Source: Muribaculaceae bacterium (GTDB lineage: Bacteria > Bacteroidota > Bacteroidia > Bacteroidales > Muribaculaceae). From it: a DNA stretch of 64,000 bases. Within the stretch, counting starts at the first letter, position 1, and the number at the start of each line of letters is the position of its first letter. Both the position numbers and the translations under genes were made by a program. This document shows positions 8,170 to 17,026 of this stretch, one piece after another. The notes below the pieces were generated by a model. The model saw only the letters and a program-made list of their open reading frames with translations, did no database searches and was not told where the DNA came from. The stretch is from NCBI GenBank assembly GCA_022509085.1, contig JAFLTW010000003.1, positions 62,001 through 126,000 on the forward strand, in the 5' to 3' direction.

Positions 8170-10029
8170 TTATTTAGAGATGTTTTCCAGATGGCGTTCC
8201 ACGCCCTCTACAATCTCGCGCACCATGAAGGGCTGGCCCTCAATCTTGTTGATGCGCAGTATCTCCTTCATGGGGAGGTGCATCTGCAGATAGTCGGCAA
8301 ACATTCCGGTGTTGAGCTCAGCCACAATCACATTCCTGTAGCTGCGCAACACGTCGAGAGCGTTTTTCGGCAGGGGGTTGATGTAGCGGAACTGGGCGAA
8401 TGCCACGGGAGTGCCCTTTGCGTTGAGCTCTTCGGTGGCTGTGTAGAGATGTCCGTAAGTGCCGCCCCAGCCTACGAGGAGAGTGTCGGCGTCGGGGTTG
8501 CCGAGCACCTCAAGTTCGGGGATGGAGTCGGCGATGCGTGCTATCTTCTCGCGGCGGATGTTGACCATTCGCTCATGGTTGGGGCCGTCGGTAGAGATCA
8601 CGCTGGTGTGCTCGTCTTTCTCGAGGCCGCCTACGCGGTGCATGGCGCCGGGAGTGCCGGGCGTGGCCCAGTAGCGCACGAGGGTCTCGGCATCGCGGTC
8701 GTAAGGTTTCCAGCCCTTCTGGAGCATGGCTTCAGAGACTACGGGCGGTTTGATTTCGGGATATTCAGACTCCTCGGGAATTCTCCATGCCGACGAACCG
8801 TTGGCTATGAATGCATCGGTGAGCAGGATCACGGGGGTCATATGCTCGATGGCCAGGCGTGCTGCCTGGAAGGCCATCGTGAAGCAGTCGGTGGGGCTGG
8901 CGGCAGCGATTACGCATAGGGGGCTCTCGCCGTTGCGGCCATAGAGCGCCTGCATAAGGTCGGTCTGCTCTGTCTTGGTGGGAAGTCCGGTGGAGGGTCC
9001 GCCGCGCTGCACGTCGACAACCACCAGGGGTAGCTCTGCCATCACAGCCAGTCCCATAGCCTCGCTCTTCAGGGCCAGACCGGGACCGGAGGTGGTGGTG
9101 ACGGCAAGGCAGCCGGCGTAGGAGGCGCCTATGGCTGAGCAGATGCCTGCAATCTCGTCTTCCATCTGGCATGCCCTCACCCCGAGGTCTTTGCGCTTGG
9201 CGAGCTCGTGGAGGATGTCGGTGGCCGGCGTGATGGGGTAGGAGCCCAGGAAGAGTGGGCGCCCACTCTTCTCGGAGGCCATTATCAGGCCCCAGGCGGT
9301 GGCCGTGTTGCCGTTGACGTCGGTATAGACGCCCTTCTCGGTGCTCATCGTCTCGATGCGGTAGGTCGGCATCGAGGAGTGGGTGTTGTGGCCGTAGTCC
9401 CAGCCGGCATGGAGCACCTTTGCATTGGCGTCGAAGATGTCGGGTTTCCTGGCAAATTTCTTCTCAAGCTTGCGGAGCACGCTCTCGAGGGGGCGGTCGA
9501 AGAGCCAGCATATGAGACCCAGGGCCAGCATGTTCTTGCATTTCAGTATGGCCTTGGGGTCGAGGCCGGTGCCCTCGAGGGTGTGGCGCAGAAGGGTAGT
9601 CATCGGCACGAGCATCACTCTCTTGGGGTCGATGCCGAGCTCGGTGATGGGGTCGTCGGTGGCAAACTGCGCTTTCTTAAGGTCGGCAGGCTTGAAAGTG
9701 TCGACATCGCAGATGATGATGCCCGACGGCTTCAGATATTGCAGGTTGGTCTTGAGGGCGGCCGGGTTCATGGCCACAAGCACGTCGGCCTCGTCGCCGG
9801 GAGTGTGCACCCCCTTGCCTACGCTCACCTGAAAACCTGAGACACCGCTCAGGGAGCCTTGCGGAGCACGGATTTCGGCCGGGTAGTCGGGGAAGGTTGA
9901 GATCTGGTTGCCCTCTCCTGCCGACACGTTGGAAAAGATGTTGCCGGCAAGCTGCATACCGTCGCCGGAGTCGCCTGAAAAGCGTATCACGACGCGGTCA
10001 AGGGTCTTGACATTGGTTTCGTTCACCAT
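8170..10029 (-). CDS. korA: 2-oxoacid:ferredoxin oxidoreductase subunit alpha, fused gamma-alpha
   Basis: Residues 1-190 are the gamma domain (FSGDSGDGMQLAGN; EIRAPQGSLSGVSGFQV), and residues 220-619 are the alpha pyrimidine-binding half (LFLGSYPITPATDILHEL; CQMEDEIAGICSAIGASYAG; TTTSGPGLALKSEAMG). The 619-residue gamma-alpha fusion is the usual two-subunit Kor form. It is the first gene of a five-gene operon (korA, korB, nfnA, nfnB, glycosyltransferase). A -7 box TAATTTTG lies at 10065-10058, about 30 bases before the start, with no clear -33 element. Confidence 0.92.
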   Translation of the reverse strand: MVNETNVKTLDRVVIRFSGDSGDGMQLAGNIFSNVSAGEGNQISTFPDYPAEIRAPQGSLSGVSGFQVSVGKGVHTPGDEADVLVAMNPAALKTNLQYLKPSGIIICDVDTFKPADLKKAQFATDDPITELGIDPKRVMLVPMTTLLRHTLEGTGLDPKAILKCKNMLALGLICWLFDRPLESVLRKLEKKFARKPDIFDANAKVLHAGWDYGHNTHSSMPTYRIETMSTEKGVYTDVNGNTATAWGLIMASEKSGRPLFLGSYPITPATDILHELAKRKDLGVRACQMEDEIAGICSAIGASYAGCLAVTTTSGPGLALKSEAMGLAVMAELPLVVVDVQRGGPSTGLPTKTEQTDLMQALYGRNGESPLCVIAAASPTDCFTMAFQAARLAIEHMTPVILLTDAFIANGSSAWRIPEESEYPEIKPPVVSEAMLQKGWKPYDRDAETLVRYWATPGTPGAMHRVGGLEKDEHTSVISTDGPNHERMVNIRREKIARIADSIPELEVLGNPDADTLLVGWGGTYGHLYTATEELNAKGTPVAFAQFRYINPLPKNALDVLRSYRNVIVAELNTGMFADYLQMHLPMKEILRINKIEGQPFMVREIVEGVERHLENISK

Positions 10030-10079
10030 AAGGTTTGTTTTTCGTGGTATAGAGGCACAAAATTAACGATTTTTTTTGA

Positions 10080-10142
10080 AAAAGCGGCCGAAAAACGGTC
10101 GCTTCCCGTAAAAAAAGAAGAGAAACCATATCAGGGTTTCCC
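10080..10142 (-). terminator. Tandem terminators after the porW-porX-Sel1 operon
   Basis: On the minus strand the first hairpin (GAAACC/GGTTTC, 10140-10122) is followed by a T run at 10116-10110. A second hairpin (AAGCGACCG/CGGCCGCTT, 10104-10082) is followed by more T. They separate the Sel1 gene from the korA promoter. Confidence 0.72.
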
Positions 10143-10153
10143 TTTAAGTCTTT

Positions 10154-11038
10154 CTAAAACGAATTGGGGAGCAGCCGGGAGTAGGCTTCAGCTGCATCGA
10201 AGACTCCTGCCTCGGCGGCTTTCTCAAGCCAGAAGGCCGGCGAATCGGGGAGGCTATCCCATTCGGGGTGACCCTTCAGGGAGTCGGGGAAGATCTCGAG
10301 GAGCTCGCCCACCACAAACTGCGCCGAGGGGTTTCCGGCGCGTGCGGCCTCCACGTAGTATTTAAGCGAGAGACTATGGTCGTAAGGGACCCCAAGAGCT
10401 CGCGTATAGGCATCGCCCAGAAGGGCCATAGCCTCGGCGCTGCCTTGGTCGGCGGCCATATAGAAGAGCTTCACCCCTTCGGAGGGCGCTCCGCGCAGGT
10501 AGAAATACCTTCCCTGCTCCACAAGTTCCTCCGGCGTCAGGGCAGCCAGGCGCGGGGAGTTGAGGTCATAGAGCTTGTAGCCGGCATCGGCCAGACCCCC
10601 TTCGAAGGCCCGGCTGTAGAGCGAGTCGGCCATGAGCGAGTCGGGCGCCACTCCAGTGCCGTCGCGGTAGAGGTCTCCGAGCAGCGACTGGGCCACGGGG
10701 AGTCCGGCGTCGGCCGCCTTCGAGAGCCAGCGCACTCCGGCGTCGAGATCTTGCTCCACGAGCGAGCCCTCCACATAGAGCCAGCCAAGGTTGGAGGCAG
10801 CCTTCACGTCGCCCTCGCTGGCCGCCCGGATAAGCCAGAGAAGACCTTCGGCGGGGTCGCGCTCCACGGCCTCTCCCTCCGTCTCGCCGCCGCTGATGAG
10901 CAGATAGCCGAGATAGTTCATCGAGGCCAGGTCGCCCTCTTCGGCCTGGCGCCGCAGGGAGTCGAGATTCTGCGCCTCCACCCCGAGGGAGAGCAGGGCT
11001 GCAAAAAGGGCGGTGAGCAGGGCTGAAAAGGCTCTCAT
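10154..11038 (-). CDS. Secreted Sel1-repeat (TPR-like) protein
   Basis: A signal peptide (residues 1-22, MRAFSALLTALFAALLSLGVEA) precedes at least five Sel1-like repeats of the form A..G...A...LG.LY..G, for example DAGVRWLSKAADAGLPVAQS and GSAEAMALLGDAYTRALG. Sel1 repeats form alpha-solenoids that hold protein partners; the partner here is unknown. The ATG overlaps the PorX stop (ATGA), so it is translated with the type IX secretion regulator and may work in the envelope arm of that system, which is an inference from position only. No lipobox is seen, so it is probably periplasmic. Confidence 0.8.
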   Translation of the reverse strand: MRAFSALLTALFAALLSLGVEAQNLDSLRRQAEEGDLASMNYLGYLLISGGETEGEAVERDPAEGLLWLIRAASEGDVKAASNLGWLYVEGSLVEQDLDAGVRWLSKAADAGLPVAQSLLGDLYRDGTGVAPDSLMADSLYSRAFEGGLADAGYKLYDLNSPRLAALTPEELVEQGRYFYLRGAPSEGVKLFYMAADQGSAEAMALLGDAYTRALGVPYDHSLSLKYYVEAARAGNPSAQFVVGELLEIFPDSLKGHPEWDSLPDSPAFWLEKAAEAGVFDAAEAYSRLLPNSF

Positions 11039-12573
11039 GCTTTAGGAGTGAGGGTGACCAGGGGCACCAGCATCTCCTGCAGCGAGATGCCGCCATGCTG
11101 GAAAGTGCCGTCGTAGTATTGCACGTAGTAGTTGTAATTGTTGGGGTAGGAGAAGAAGTCTTCGTTGCAGGCGTAGATGTATGTGCTTGAGATGTTGGGC
11201 GCCGGCAGGCCGAACTTCTTGGGCTCCTTCATCTCGTAGACCTGCTTGGGGTTGTAGTTCAGGCTTTTACCCACCTTATAGCGCAGGTTGGTGTTGGTGT
11301 TCTTGTCGCCCACCACCTTTATGGGGTTGTCTACACGGATCGTGCCGTGGTCGGTGGTGACGATCACCGTATACCCTTCGTCGGCCAGCTTGCGGAAGAT
11401 GTCGATCGCCGAGGAGTGGCGAAACCACGACTCCGTGAGCGAGCGGTAAGCCGCGTCGCTGTTGGCCAGCTCGCGGATCATCTTCGACTCCGTGCGCGCG
11501 TGGGAGAGCATGTCGATAAAGTTCATCACCATCACCAGCAGGGGCGTGTTGCGCATCTCGTTGAAGTGGCTCACAAGCTTTTCGCCAAACTGCCCCTCGT
11601 TGATCTTGTTGTAGCGGAACTTCTCCTTGCGGCGGAAGCGGTCGAGCTGCGTCTGGATGAGTTCCGCCTCATGCACGTTGAGTCCCTCGTCTTCATCCTC
11701 GTCGACCCATAGCTTGGGAAACATCTCCGCTATCTTCAGCGGCATGAGGCCGGCAAAGATTGCGTTGCGCGCAAACTGGGTAGAGGTAGGCAGGATGGTG
11801 GTGTAGAGGTCTTCTTTCACATCGAAATATTCCGAAAGGATGGGCTGCACCACCTTCCATTGGTCGTAGCGGAAATTGTCGATCACGATGAAACACACCT
11901 TCTTCCCCTCGTCGAGCAGGGGAAAGACAGTGCGACGGAACACCTCGTTGCTCATCATCGGGTGCTCGTCGGTGGTGACCCACTTCTCGTATTCGCGCTT
12001 TACGAAGCGGCAGAAACTCTGGTTGGCCTCCTTCTTCTGCATCAGAAGCATCTCGTCCATGGCCGAGTCGGCGTCAGAGAGCTTGAGCTCCCAATACACG
12101 AGCTGACGGTAGATCTCCTTCCAGTCGTCCATCGAGGCTGCCGAGTCGATCTGCATGGCAATCTTGCGGAACTCCTGCTGATAGTCGGAGGTGGTCTGAG
12201 CTGCCACGAGTTCGCCGCTGTGGAGGTTTTTCTTGATCGAGAGCAGGATCTGCAAGGGGTTCACCGGCTTTATGAGATAGTCGGCGATGCGGGAGCCTAT
12301 GGCCTGGTTCATAATGTTTTCCTCCTCGCTCTTGGTAATCATGATCACGGGGAGGTCGGGGTGGCGCTGGTTGATGCGCTGGAGGGTTTCGAGGCCGCTG
12401 ATGCCGGGCATCATCTCGTCGAGGAGCACGAGAGAAAACTTGTCGCGCTCCAGAGCCTCGAGGGCGTCGATGCCGTTGGAGACGGTGGTGACGTCGTAGC
12501 CTTTCTGCTTCAGTATCAGGATGTGGGGCTTCAGGAGGTCTATCTCGTCATCTGCCCATAGTATCTTCTCCAT
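11035..12573 (-). CDS. porX: PorX-type response regulator with PglZ domain
   Basis: Residues 1-115 are a CheY receiver with acidic pocket D8/D9, phospho-acceptor D52, T80 and K102. Residues 210-512 form a PglZ/alkaline-phosphatase-superfamily domain, with VCFIVIDNFRYDQW at 225-238, the PTSTQFARNAIFAG segment near 261-274 and the TTDHGTIRVDN metal-site motif. This fusion is diagnostic of PorX, which with the kinase PorY and sigma factor SigP controls type IX secretion; PglZ hydrolyses cyclic oligonucleotides in characterised PorX. The start lies inside the end of porW (26-base overlap). Confidence 0.93.
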   Translation of the reverse strand: MEKILWADDEIDLLKPHILILKQKGYDVTTVSNGIDALEALERDKFSLVLLDEMMPGISGLETLQRINQRHPDLPVIMITKSEEENIMNQAIGSRIADYLIKPVNPLQILLSIKKNLHSGELVAAQTTSDYQQEFRKIAMQIDSAASMDDWKEIYRQLVYWELKLSDADSAMDEMLLMQKKEANQSFCRFVKREYEKWVTTDEHPMMSNEVFRRTVFPLLDEGKKVCFIVIDNFRYDQWKVVQPILSEYFDVKEDLYTTILPTSTQFARNAIFAGLMPLKIAEMFPKLWVDEDEDEGLNVHEAELIQTQLDRFRRKEKFRYNKINEGQFGEKLVSHFNEMRNTPLLVMVMNFIDMLSHARTESKMIRELANSDAAYRSLTESWFRHSSAIDIFRKLADEGYTVIVTTDHGTIRVDNPIKVVGDKNTNTNLRYKVGKSLNYNPKQVYEMKEPKKFGLPAPNISSTYIYACNEDFFSYPNNYNYYVQYYDGTFQHGGISLQEMLVPLVTLTPKA

Positions 12574-15559
12574 ATTCTTCGGTTTGTTCGGTTTCTTCTA
12601 TGGCTTCCTCTTCAGCGGGGGACGCTTCTTCTACGGTGCCCACCGTTTCCTCTTCAACCGGCTCCGCTTCCTCTTCTGCCGGCTCCGGTTCCTCTTCTGC
12701 AGTGGCTGCGTCTTCCGGTTGGCCCAGAGCTGCGTCGAGGGCCTCGTCGATGGCGTCGGGAATCGGAGGCTCGGGTTCTTCCTGCTCGAAGCGGAAGTAG
12801 TCTTCAAACGATCTGCCCTCCCTGAGCAGGAGCTCGAAATTGGCCTTGCTTATCATGATGGGGCGCGCTCCCGGGGGCAGCTCGAAGTCGCTCTCGGCCA
12901 TCACCGTGCGGTATTTCTCCAGCTGGCGCAGGTTGTCGAAGCCCTTCACCACGATAAGGCCTATGTTGCCGAAGCTCATTGGCTCCAGGTCGAAGTCTTT
13001 CACCACAAACGAGCTGAAATTGAATCGTGCGAGCTCGTAGAGCAGCTGGTTGGCATTGACGGAATCGCGTGGGAAGGCCACCACCAGGAAGTGGGGTTTC
13101 TCGGGGTCGCGCTCGAATCGGGCAGGTTGTCCGTCGGCTCCCAGGGCGCCCTCGTCTTGGGAGTCGGAGAGTCGGAGGTCCCAGATCATGCCCCGGCTGT
13201 TGCTCAAGCCCTGATGGGGCACTCGCCCGGCGTTGAGATTTTTAACGATGCTTCCGGCCATGGGAGTCATGTCGGTGTCGGGCCATTTCTGCAGCAGATA
13301 CGTGAGGCGCTCCTTAAACTGTGCGTAGTCGCCCTCGGTCAGGTAGGACAGGGCGTCGATGAAGACGAACTTCGGCATGATGGGCGAGAGGGGATAGTCT
13401 TCCTCCATCTGCCTGGTGAGCGCATGCACGGTCTTGTTCTTGTTGTCGAGGTAGGCCTCATAAGCGTTCTCATACATACTCTCCTGCACCTGATGCATTT
13501 CCCTGAGTTTCTGGAAGTAGTCGGGGTCGAGCATGGCCTTGCCGTAGCCGCTCTCGGGGAAGCCGTCGATAATCATGCGTCTCCAGCGCTCGGCCTCGGC
13601 CACGTCGTTTTCCCTTACGGCCATCAGATACATGTTGTAGTAGACGTCAAGCAGATATTCATTGTCGGGATAGCGTTCCATAAGCTCGTTGAACTCGTCG
13701 CGGGCCGCGGGGTAGTCTTCGAGTTTGTCTTTGAGGATGACGCCCATGTTGTAGAGTCCCTCGCGGATTATCTCGTTGCAGGTGGCCACCTGTTCCTCCG
13801 TCTTGGGGATGTCCTTGAGGTAGTATTCGGGGTTGTGGGGGTCGCTCTCGAGTTCTGCGAGCTCGCGTCGTGCCATGGCCACGGAGTCTTCGGCCTCCCC
13901 GATGGCCTCCATACCCTCGGGTGTCTCCTCCTCTTCCTCCTCGGTCTCCTCGATGGCGAAGACGGTCTTGTTCCGGCGCCGCCAGTCATCCTCGAGTTTG
14001 CGGGCACCCCACTTGCGCTGGAACTCGGTCTTGCCGGCATTCTTGGTCATGGCATTGTAGAAATACCATGAGTTGTCGCCGTTGGTCACGAAGCCGGAGC
14101 TCTGTTGCTGCTGGCCCATGAAGTTGGGGCTGTTGGCCTCCTGCTGGGCCAGATATTCCTCGCGTGCCGCTGCTTCCGCCTCCTCCTTCTCACGTTTCTT
14201 GAGCTCGTCTACGAGGCGTTGGGCCACGGCGAGCTGCTCTTCCGGAGTCATCTTGGAAAGCTCGAGAAGAGAGTCCTGGAGATGGACATTGCCTGCATAG
14301 ACGGCCAGCTCGTCGAGCACGTCGGAGCGCCTCTTGAGCATGGCATAGTCGGGATAGCTGTTGTTGAGAAGCGGGAGGGCCTCCGAATAGCAGGGCTGAG
14401 CCTTGATGTAGTCACGCTCGTCGAAGTAGATTGCTCCCAGCGCCAGCTGCGCCATCGCCTTGTCGATGCCGTTGCGGGTGGATTTCTCCACGGCCAGGAT
14501 GTAGTTTGCCTTGGCTTCGGCCGTGTCTTTGCGCGAGAGGTAGAGGTTGCCTATGGCGTAGTAGATCTGGTCTTCGTATTCACGATTGCGCTCATAGCGT
14601 GTCATGGCCTTCAGGGAGCGCACCTCGCTGCGGATATTGCTGCCCGTGTAGACCTCGCTCTGCTTGATACGGGCGTTAAACTTTGTGCGATAGGCCGTAG
14701 AGATACCGCTGCCGGCCTTCTTGAAAGCCTCGTAGGCGCTCCTCTTGTTGCCCACCTGGGCATACACCTGGCCAAGCAGGAAGTAGAGCCGGTTTTTCTG
14801 GCTTCCTTTCGAGGTTTTTGCGGCCTTCTCCACGAAGGGTATAGCCTCGCGATACTTCCCCGTCTTGACAAGGAAGGCTCCCTCCACAAGGTTGTAGAGG
14901 TTTTCGAGCTGTTTGGTGGTGAGCATCTTGGGCTTCACCTGGTGGAGGGCATTTTCGGCCTCGTAGTCCCAGCCCATGGCAATGTAGCTTCTGGCCTGCC
15001 AGAGCAGTGCCTCTGCCACCACCTCGGGCAGCCACTTGAAATGCTTTGATATGTAGAAGAATGTGGAGGCTGCTCCCGTGAAGTCGCCCGAGTAATACTG
15101 GCCCTTACCCATGGTGAGCCAGGCGTTGTGGAGGAAGGGGTTGAACTCCTCACGTGCGCGGAATTCCTTGTCTTTCTGCGTGTTGCCGCGTTTCTGGGGT
15201 TTCTTTTTGATGCTGTGTAGCTGGATGGCCTTCTGCATCTTCTCGAGGGTGCGCTTGAAGTCGCCCGTGGGCTGGGGGAGCTTGGGGTCGTTGAAGGCTT
15301 CGGCGGGATGCGTCAGCACCATGCGCGTATAGTCGTCTTCGTAGGCGGCTTCCTGGAGCTGGAGCTGCTCGTCGAAGGAGGTCTTGCCGTTGTAGTAGAC
15401 GTTGTAGCGCGTGGTGAATGCCTGCCAGTTGCGGCTGGTTGCGGTGTTTTTCTTGGTGCCGCATGCCGATAGCAGCAATAGGGCAATGGCGGCCGGGAAC
15501 GCCGCCCGCCAAGGGCGCCGCGCCATGCTCACGAAGCGCTGACCGGTAATTCTCCTCAT
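12548..15559 (-). CDS. porW: PorW/SprE-type TPR lipoprotein of the type IX secretion system
   Basis: A lipoprotein signal ends at LLLLSAC with C33 as the lipidated residue; a second ATG at codon 12 gives a shorter signal of more usual length. After it comes the TTRYNVYYNG motif typical of PorW/SprE, then many TPR-like helices (residues 130-450), a charged linker with QQQQ, more TPR-like repeats (590-760), and an acidic, Glu/Pro-rich tail. PorW is an outer-membrane lipoprotein that links the PorKN ring to the translocon. The long 1003-residue size is due largely to the linker and tail. It shares 26 bases with porX, so the two are translationally coupled. Confidence 0.87.
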   Translation of the reverse strand: MRRITGQRFVSMARRPWRAAFPAAIALLLLSACGTKKNTATSRNWQAFTTRYNVYYNGKTSFDEQLQLQEAAYEDDYTRMVLTHPAEAFNDPKLPQPTGDFKRTLEKMQKAIQLHSIKKKPQKRGNTQKDKEFRAREEFNPFLHNAWLTMGKGQYYSGDFTGAASTFFYISKHFKWLPEVVAEALLWQARSYIAMGWDYEAENALHQVKPKMLTTKQLENLYNLVEGAFLVKTGKYREAIPFVEKAAKTSKGSQKNRLYFLLGQVYAQVGNKRSAYEAFKKAGSGISTAYRTKFNARIKQSEVYTGSNIRSEVRSLKAMTRYERNREYEDQIYYAIGNLYLSRKDTAEAKANYILAVEKSTRNGIDKAMAQLALGAIYFDERDYIKAQPCYSEALPLLNNSYPDYAMLKRRSDVLDELAVYAGNVHLQDSLLELSKMTPEEQLAVAQRLVDELKKREKEEAEAAAREEYLAQQEANSPNFMGQQQQSSGFVTNGDNSWYFYNAMTKNAGKTEFQRKWGARKLEDDWRRRNKTVFAIEETEEEEEETPEGMEAIGEAEDSVAMARRELAELESDPHNPEYYLKDIPKTEEQVATCNEIIREGLYNMGVILKDKLEDYPAARDEFNELMERYPDNEYLLDVYYNMYLMAVRENDVAEAERWRRMIIDGFPESGYGKAMLDPDYFQKLREMHQVQESMYENAYEAYLDNKNKTVHALTRQMEEDYPLSPIMPKFVFIDALSYLTEGDYAQFKERLTYLLQKWPDTDMTPMAGSIVKNLNAGRVPHQGLSNSRGMIWDLRLSDSQDEGALGADGQPARFERDPEKPHFLVVAFPRDSVNANQLLYELARFNFSSFVVKDFDLEPMSFGNIGLIVVKGFDNLRQLEKYRTVMAESDFELPPGARPIMISKANFELLLREGRSFEDYFRFEQEEPEPPIPDAIDEALDAALGQPEDAATAEEEPEPAEEEAEPVEEETVGTVEEASPAEEEAIEETEQTEEYGEDTMGR

Positions 15560-15660
15560 GTGTAATTAACTAACGAAAAATACCCCGCATATATTTTTTT
15601 GTTAACTTTGCATGTTGAAACCTTAAAGACAGAATGAAACCTTAAATACAGAAGAAGAAT

Positions 15661-16368
15661 ATGGGAAAACCGAAATTTTTGGTATCTACGGGTGCCGGAA
15701 TAAGCGCCGAGAGCGGCATCTCCACTTTCCGCGACGCCGGAGGCCTCTGGGAGAAGTATCCTGTGATGCAGGTGTGTTCGGCCGATGGCTTCCGTGCCGA
15801 CCCTGAGCTGGTACACCGGTTCTACAACGAGCGTCGGAAGCAGCTGCAGCAGGCCAAGCCCAATGCGGCCCACGCCGCGCTGGTGGAGCTGGAGAAAGAC
15901 TATGATGTCTACGTGATCACCCAGAATGTCGACGACCTCCACGAGAGGGCCGGCTCGGAGAAGGTGCTCCATCTCCACGGCGAACTGATGAAGATGCGCT
16001 CTGTGAAAAATCCCGACTACGTAGAGCCGCTCGACATCGAGCATCTGGAGACCACGCCCCGGACGCGCGGAAAGAACGGCGACCTCATGCGCCCCCACAT
16101 CGTCTTCTTCCAGGAGCCGGTGCCCAATATGGAGGCAGCTGCAGCGCTGGCAGCCGAGGCCGACATCTTCGTGGTGATAGGCACGTCGCTTGCCGTGTAT
16201 CCCGCCGCCTCGCTTCTCTATTATGTGCGCCCCGGGGTGCCCATCTACTATATCGACCCCAAGCCGGCCAACGTGTCGGGCGTTCCTAATGTCACCGTGA
16301 TCCGTGAGACGGCCTCGAAGGGTATGGAGGAACTCGCCAAGCTCCTGGAAAAAAAGAAAGCGGACTGA
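15661..16368 (+). CDS. cobB: Sir2-family NAD-dependent protein deacylase
   Basis: The NAD-binding loop GAGISAESGI is at 11-20, TQNVDDLH at 87-94 and catalytic His106 in LHLHGEL. Y55 and R58 (FYNERR) correspond to the Tyr/Arg pair that recognises acidic acyl-lysines such as succinyl-lysine in CobB and SIRT5, so a deacylase with desuccinylase activity is likely. The zinc-ribbon cysteines found in most sirtuins are absent: no CxxC pair follows the catalytic His. A TAACTTTG box at 15603-15610 lies upstream. It is a single gene, divergent from porW. Confidence 0.9.
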   Translation: MGKPKFLVSTGAGISAESGISTFRDAGGLWEKYPVMQVCSADGFRADPELVHRFYNERRKQLQQAKPNAAHAALVELEKDYDVYVITQNVDDLHERAGSEKVLHLHGELMKMRSVKNPDYVEPLDIEHLETTPRTRGKNGDLMRPHIVFFQEPVPNMEAAAALAAEADIFVVIGTSLAVYPAASLLYYVRPGVPIYYIDPKPANVSGVPNVTVIRETASKGMEELAKLLEKKKAD

Positions 16369-16389
16369 ATTTTCAGGTGTAAGACCGCA

Positions 16390-16431
16390 TGAAAAGAAAA
16401 GAGAGGCGCTGACTCCAAAAGTCCGCGCCTC
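16390..16431 (-). terminator. Terminator of the vor operon
   Basis: Arms GAGGCGC and GCGCCTC (16403-16409, 16425-16431) with an inner GACT/AGTC pairing form a hairpin. On the minus strand it is followed by TCTTTTCTTTTC. Confidence 0.7.
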
Positions 16432-16454
16432 CGCTTGTTCTGTATTCCCGTGTT

Positions 16455-16997
16455 TTATTTCTTAAGGATTGAACGACCCTTCTCGATGGCCTGCTCGTTG
16501 AGCGGGATGAGCTTGTGGTGGCGCTCCGGAAGACTCTTCTTGAGGCCCTTAACCACGTTTTCCATAGGGAGCTTGTATGGCATGGCCTCCAGGAGGGCGC
16601 CCATCACCACCATGTTGTAGGCCTTGGAATTGCCAAGCTCGAGGGTGGCGTCCATGGCGTCGATGGGGTAGATGGTGATGTCGTCGCGCGTGGGGTGGTT
16701 GTTGATGCCGTTGGTGTCGTAGATAAGGATGCCGCCGGGTTTCACCTTGGGGGCAAACTTGTCGAGGCTCTGCTGGTTGAGAGCGATGGCGATGTCGTAT
16801 TTGTCGAGCACGGGCGAGGAAATCTTGTCGTCGGAGAGGATCACGGTGACATTTGCCGTACCGCCGCGCTGTTCGGGTCCGTAGGAGGGCATCCATGTCA
16901 CTTCCTTGTCGTCCATAAGGCCGGAGTAGGCCAGGATCTTACCCATGGAGAGGACACCTTGTCCGCCGAAACCTGCTATGATTATTTCTTCTTTCAT
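16455..16997 (-). CDS. vorC: 2-oxoacid:ferredoxin oxidoreductase subunit gamma
   Basis: The 180-residue protein starts MKEEIIIAGFGGQGVLSMGKILAYSG, the gamma-subunit motif, and contains MPSYGPEQRGGTANVTVI, also diagnostic. It is the last gene of a four-gene operon (ferredoxin, alpha, beta, gamma). The complex oxidises a branched-chain or related 2-oxoacid to the acyl-CoA with ferredoxin as acceptor. Subunit letters differ between authors, so the symbol is tentative. Confidence 0.85.
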   Translation of the reverse strand: MKEEIIIAGFGGQGVLSMGKILAYSGLMDDKEVTWMPSYGPEQRGGTANVTVILSDDKISSPVLDKYDIAIALNQQSLDKFAPKVKPGGILIYDTNGINNHPTRDDITIYPIDAMDATLELGNSKAYNMVVMGALLEAMPYKLPMENVVKGLKKSLPERHHKLIPLNEQAIEKGRSILKK

Positions 16998-17026
16998 AGT
17001 TCTGTGTGTGAGTGTTGAGAGTGAGA

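Noticed and set aside
12521..14071. Long plus-strand open frame of 516 codons, and similar ones opposite susC (37347-38456), GH30 (41724-42950) and SGBP (43036-44391)
   Set aside because: All lie antisense to well-supported genes in GC-rich codons, show valine/glutamate/histidine-biased proteins of no known family, and have no promoter.
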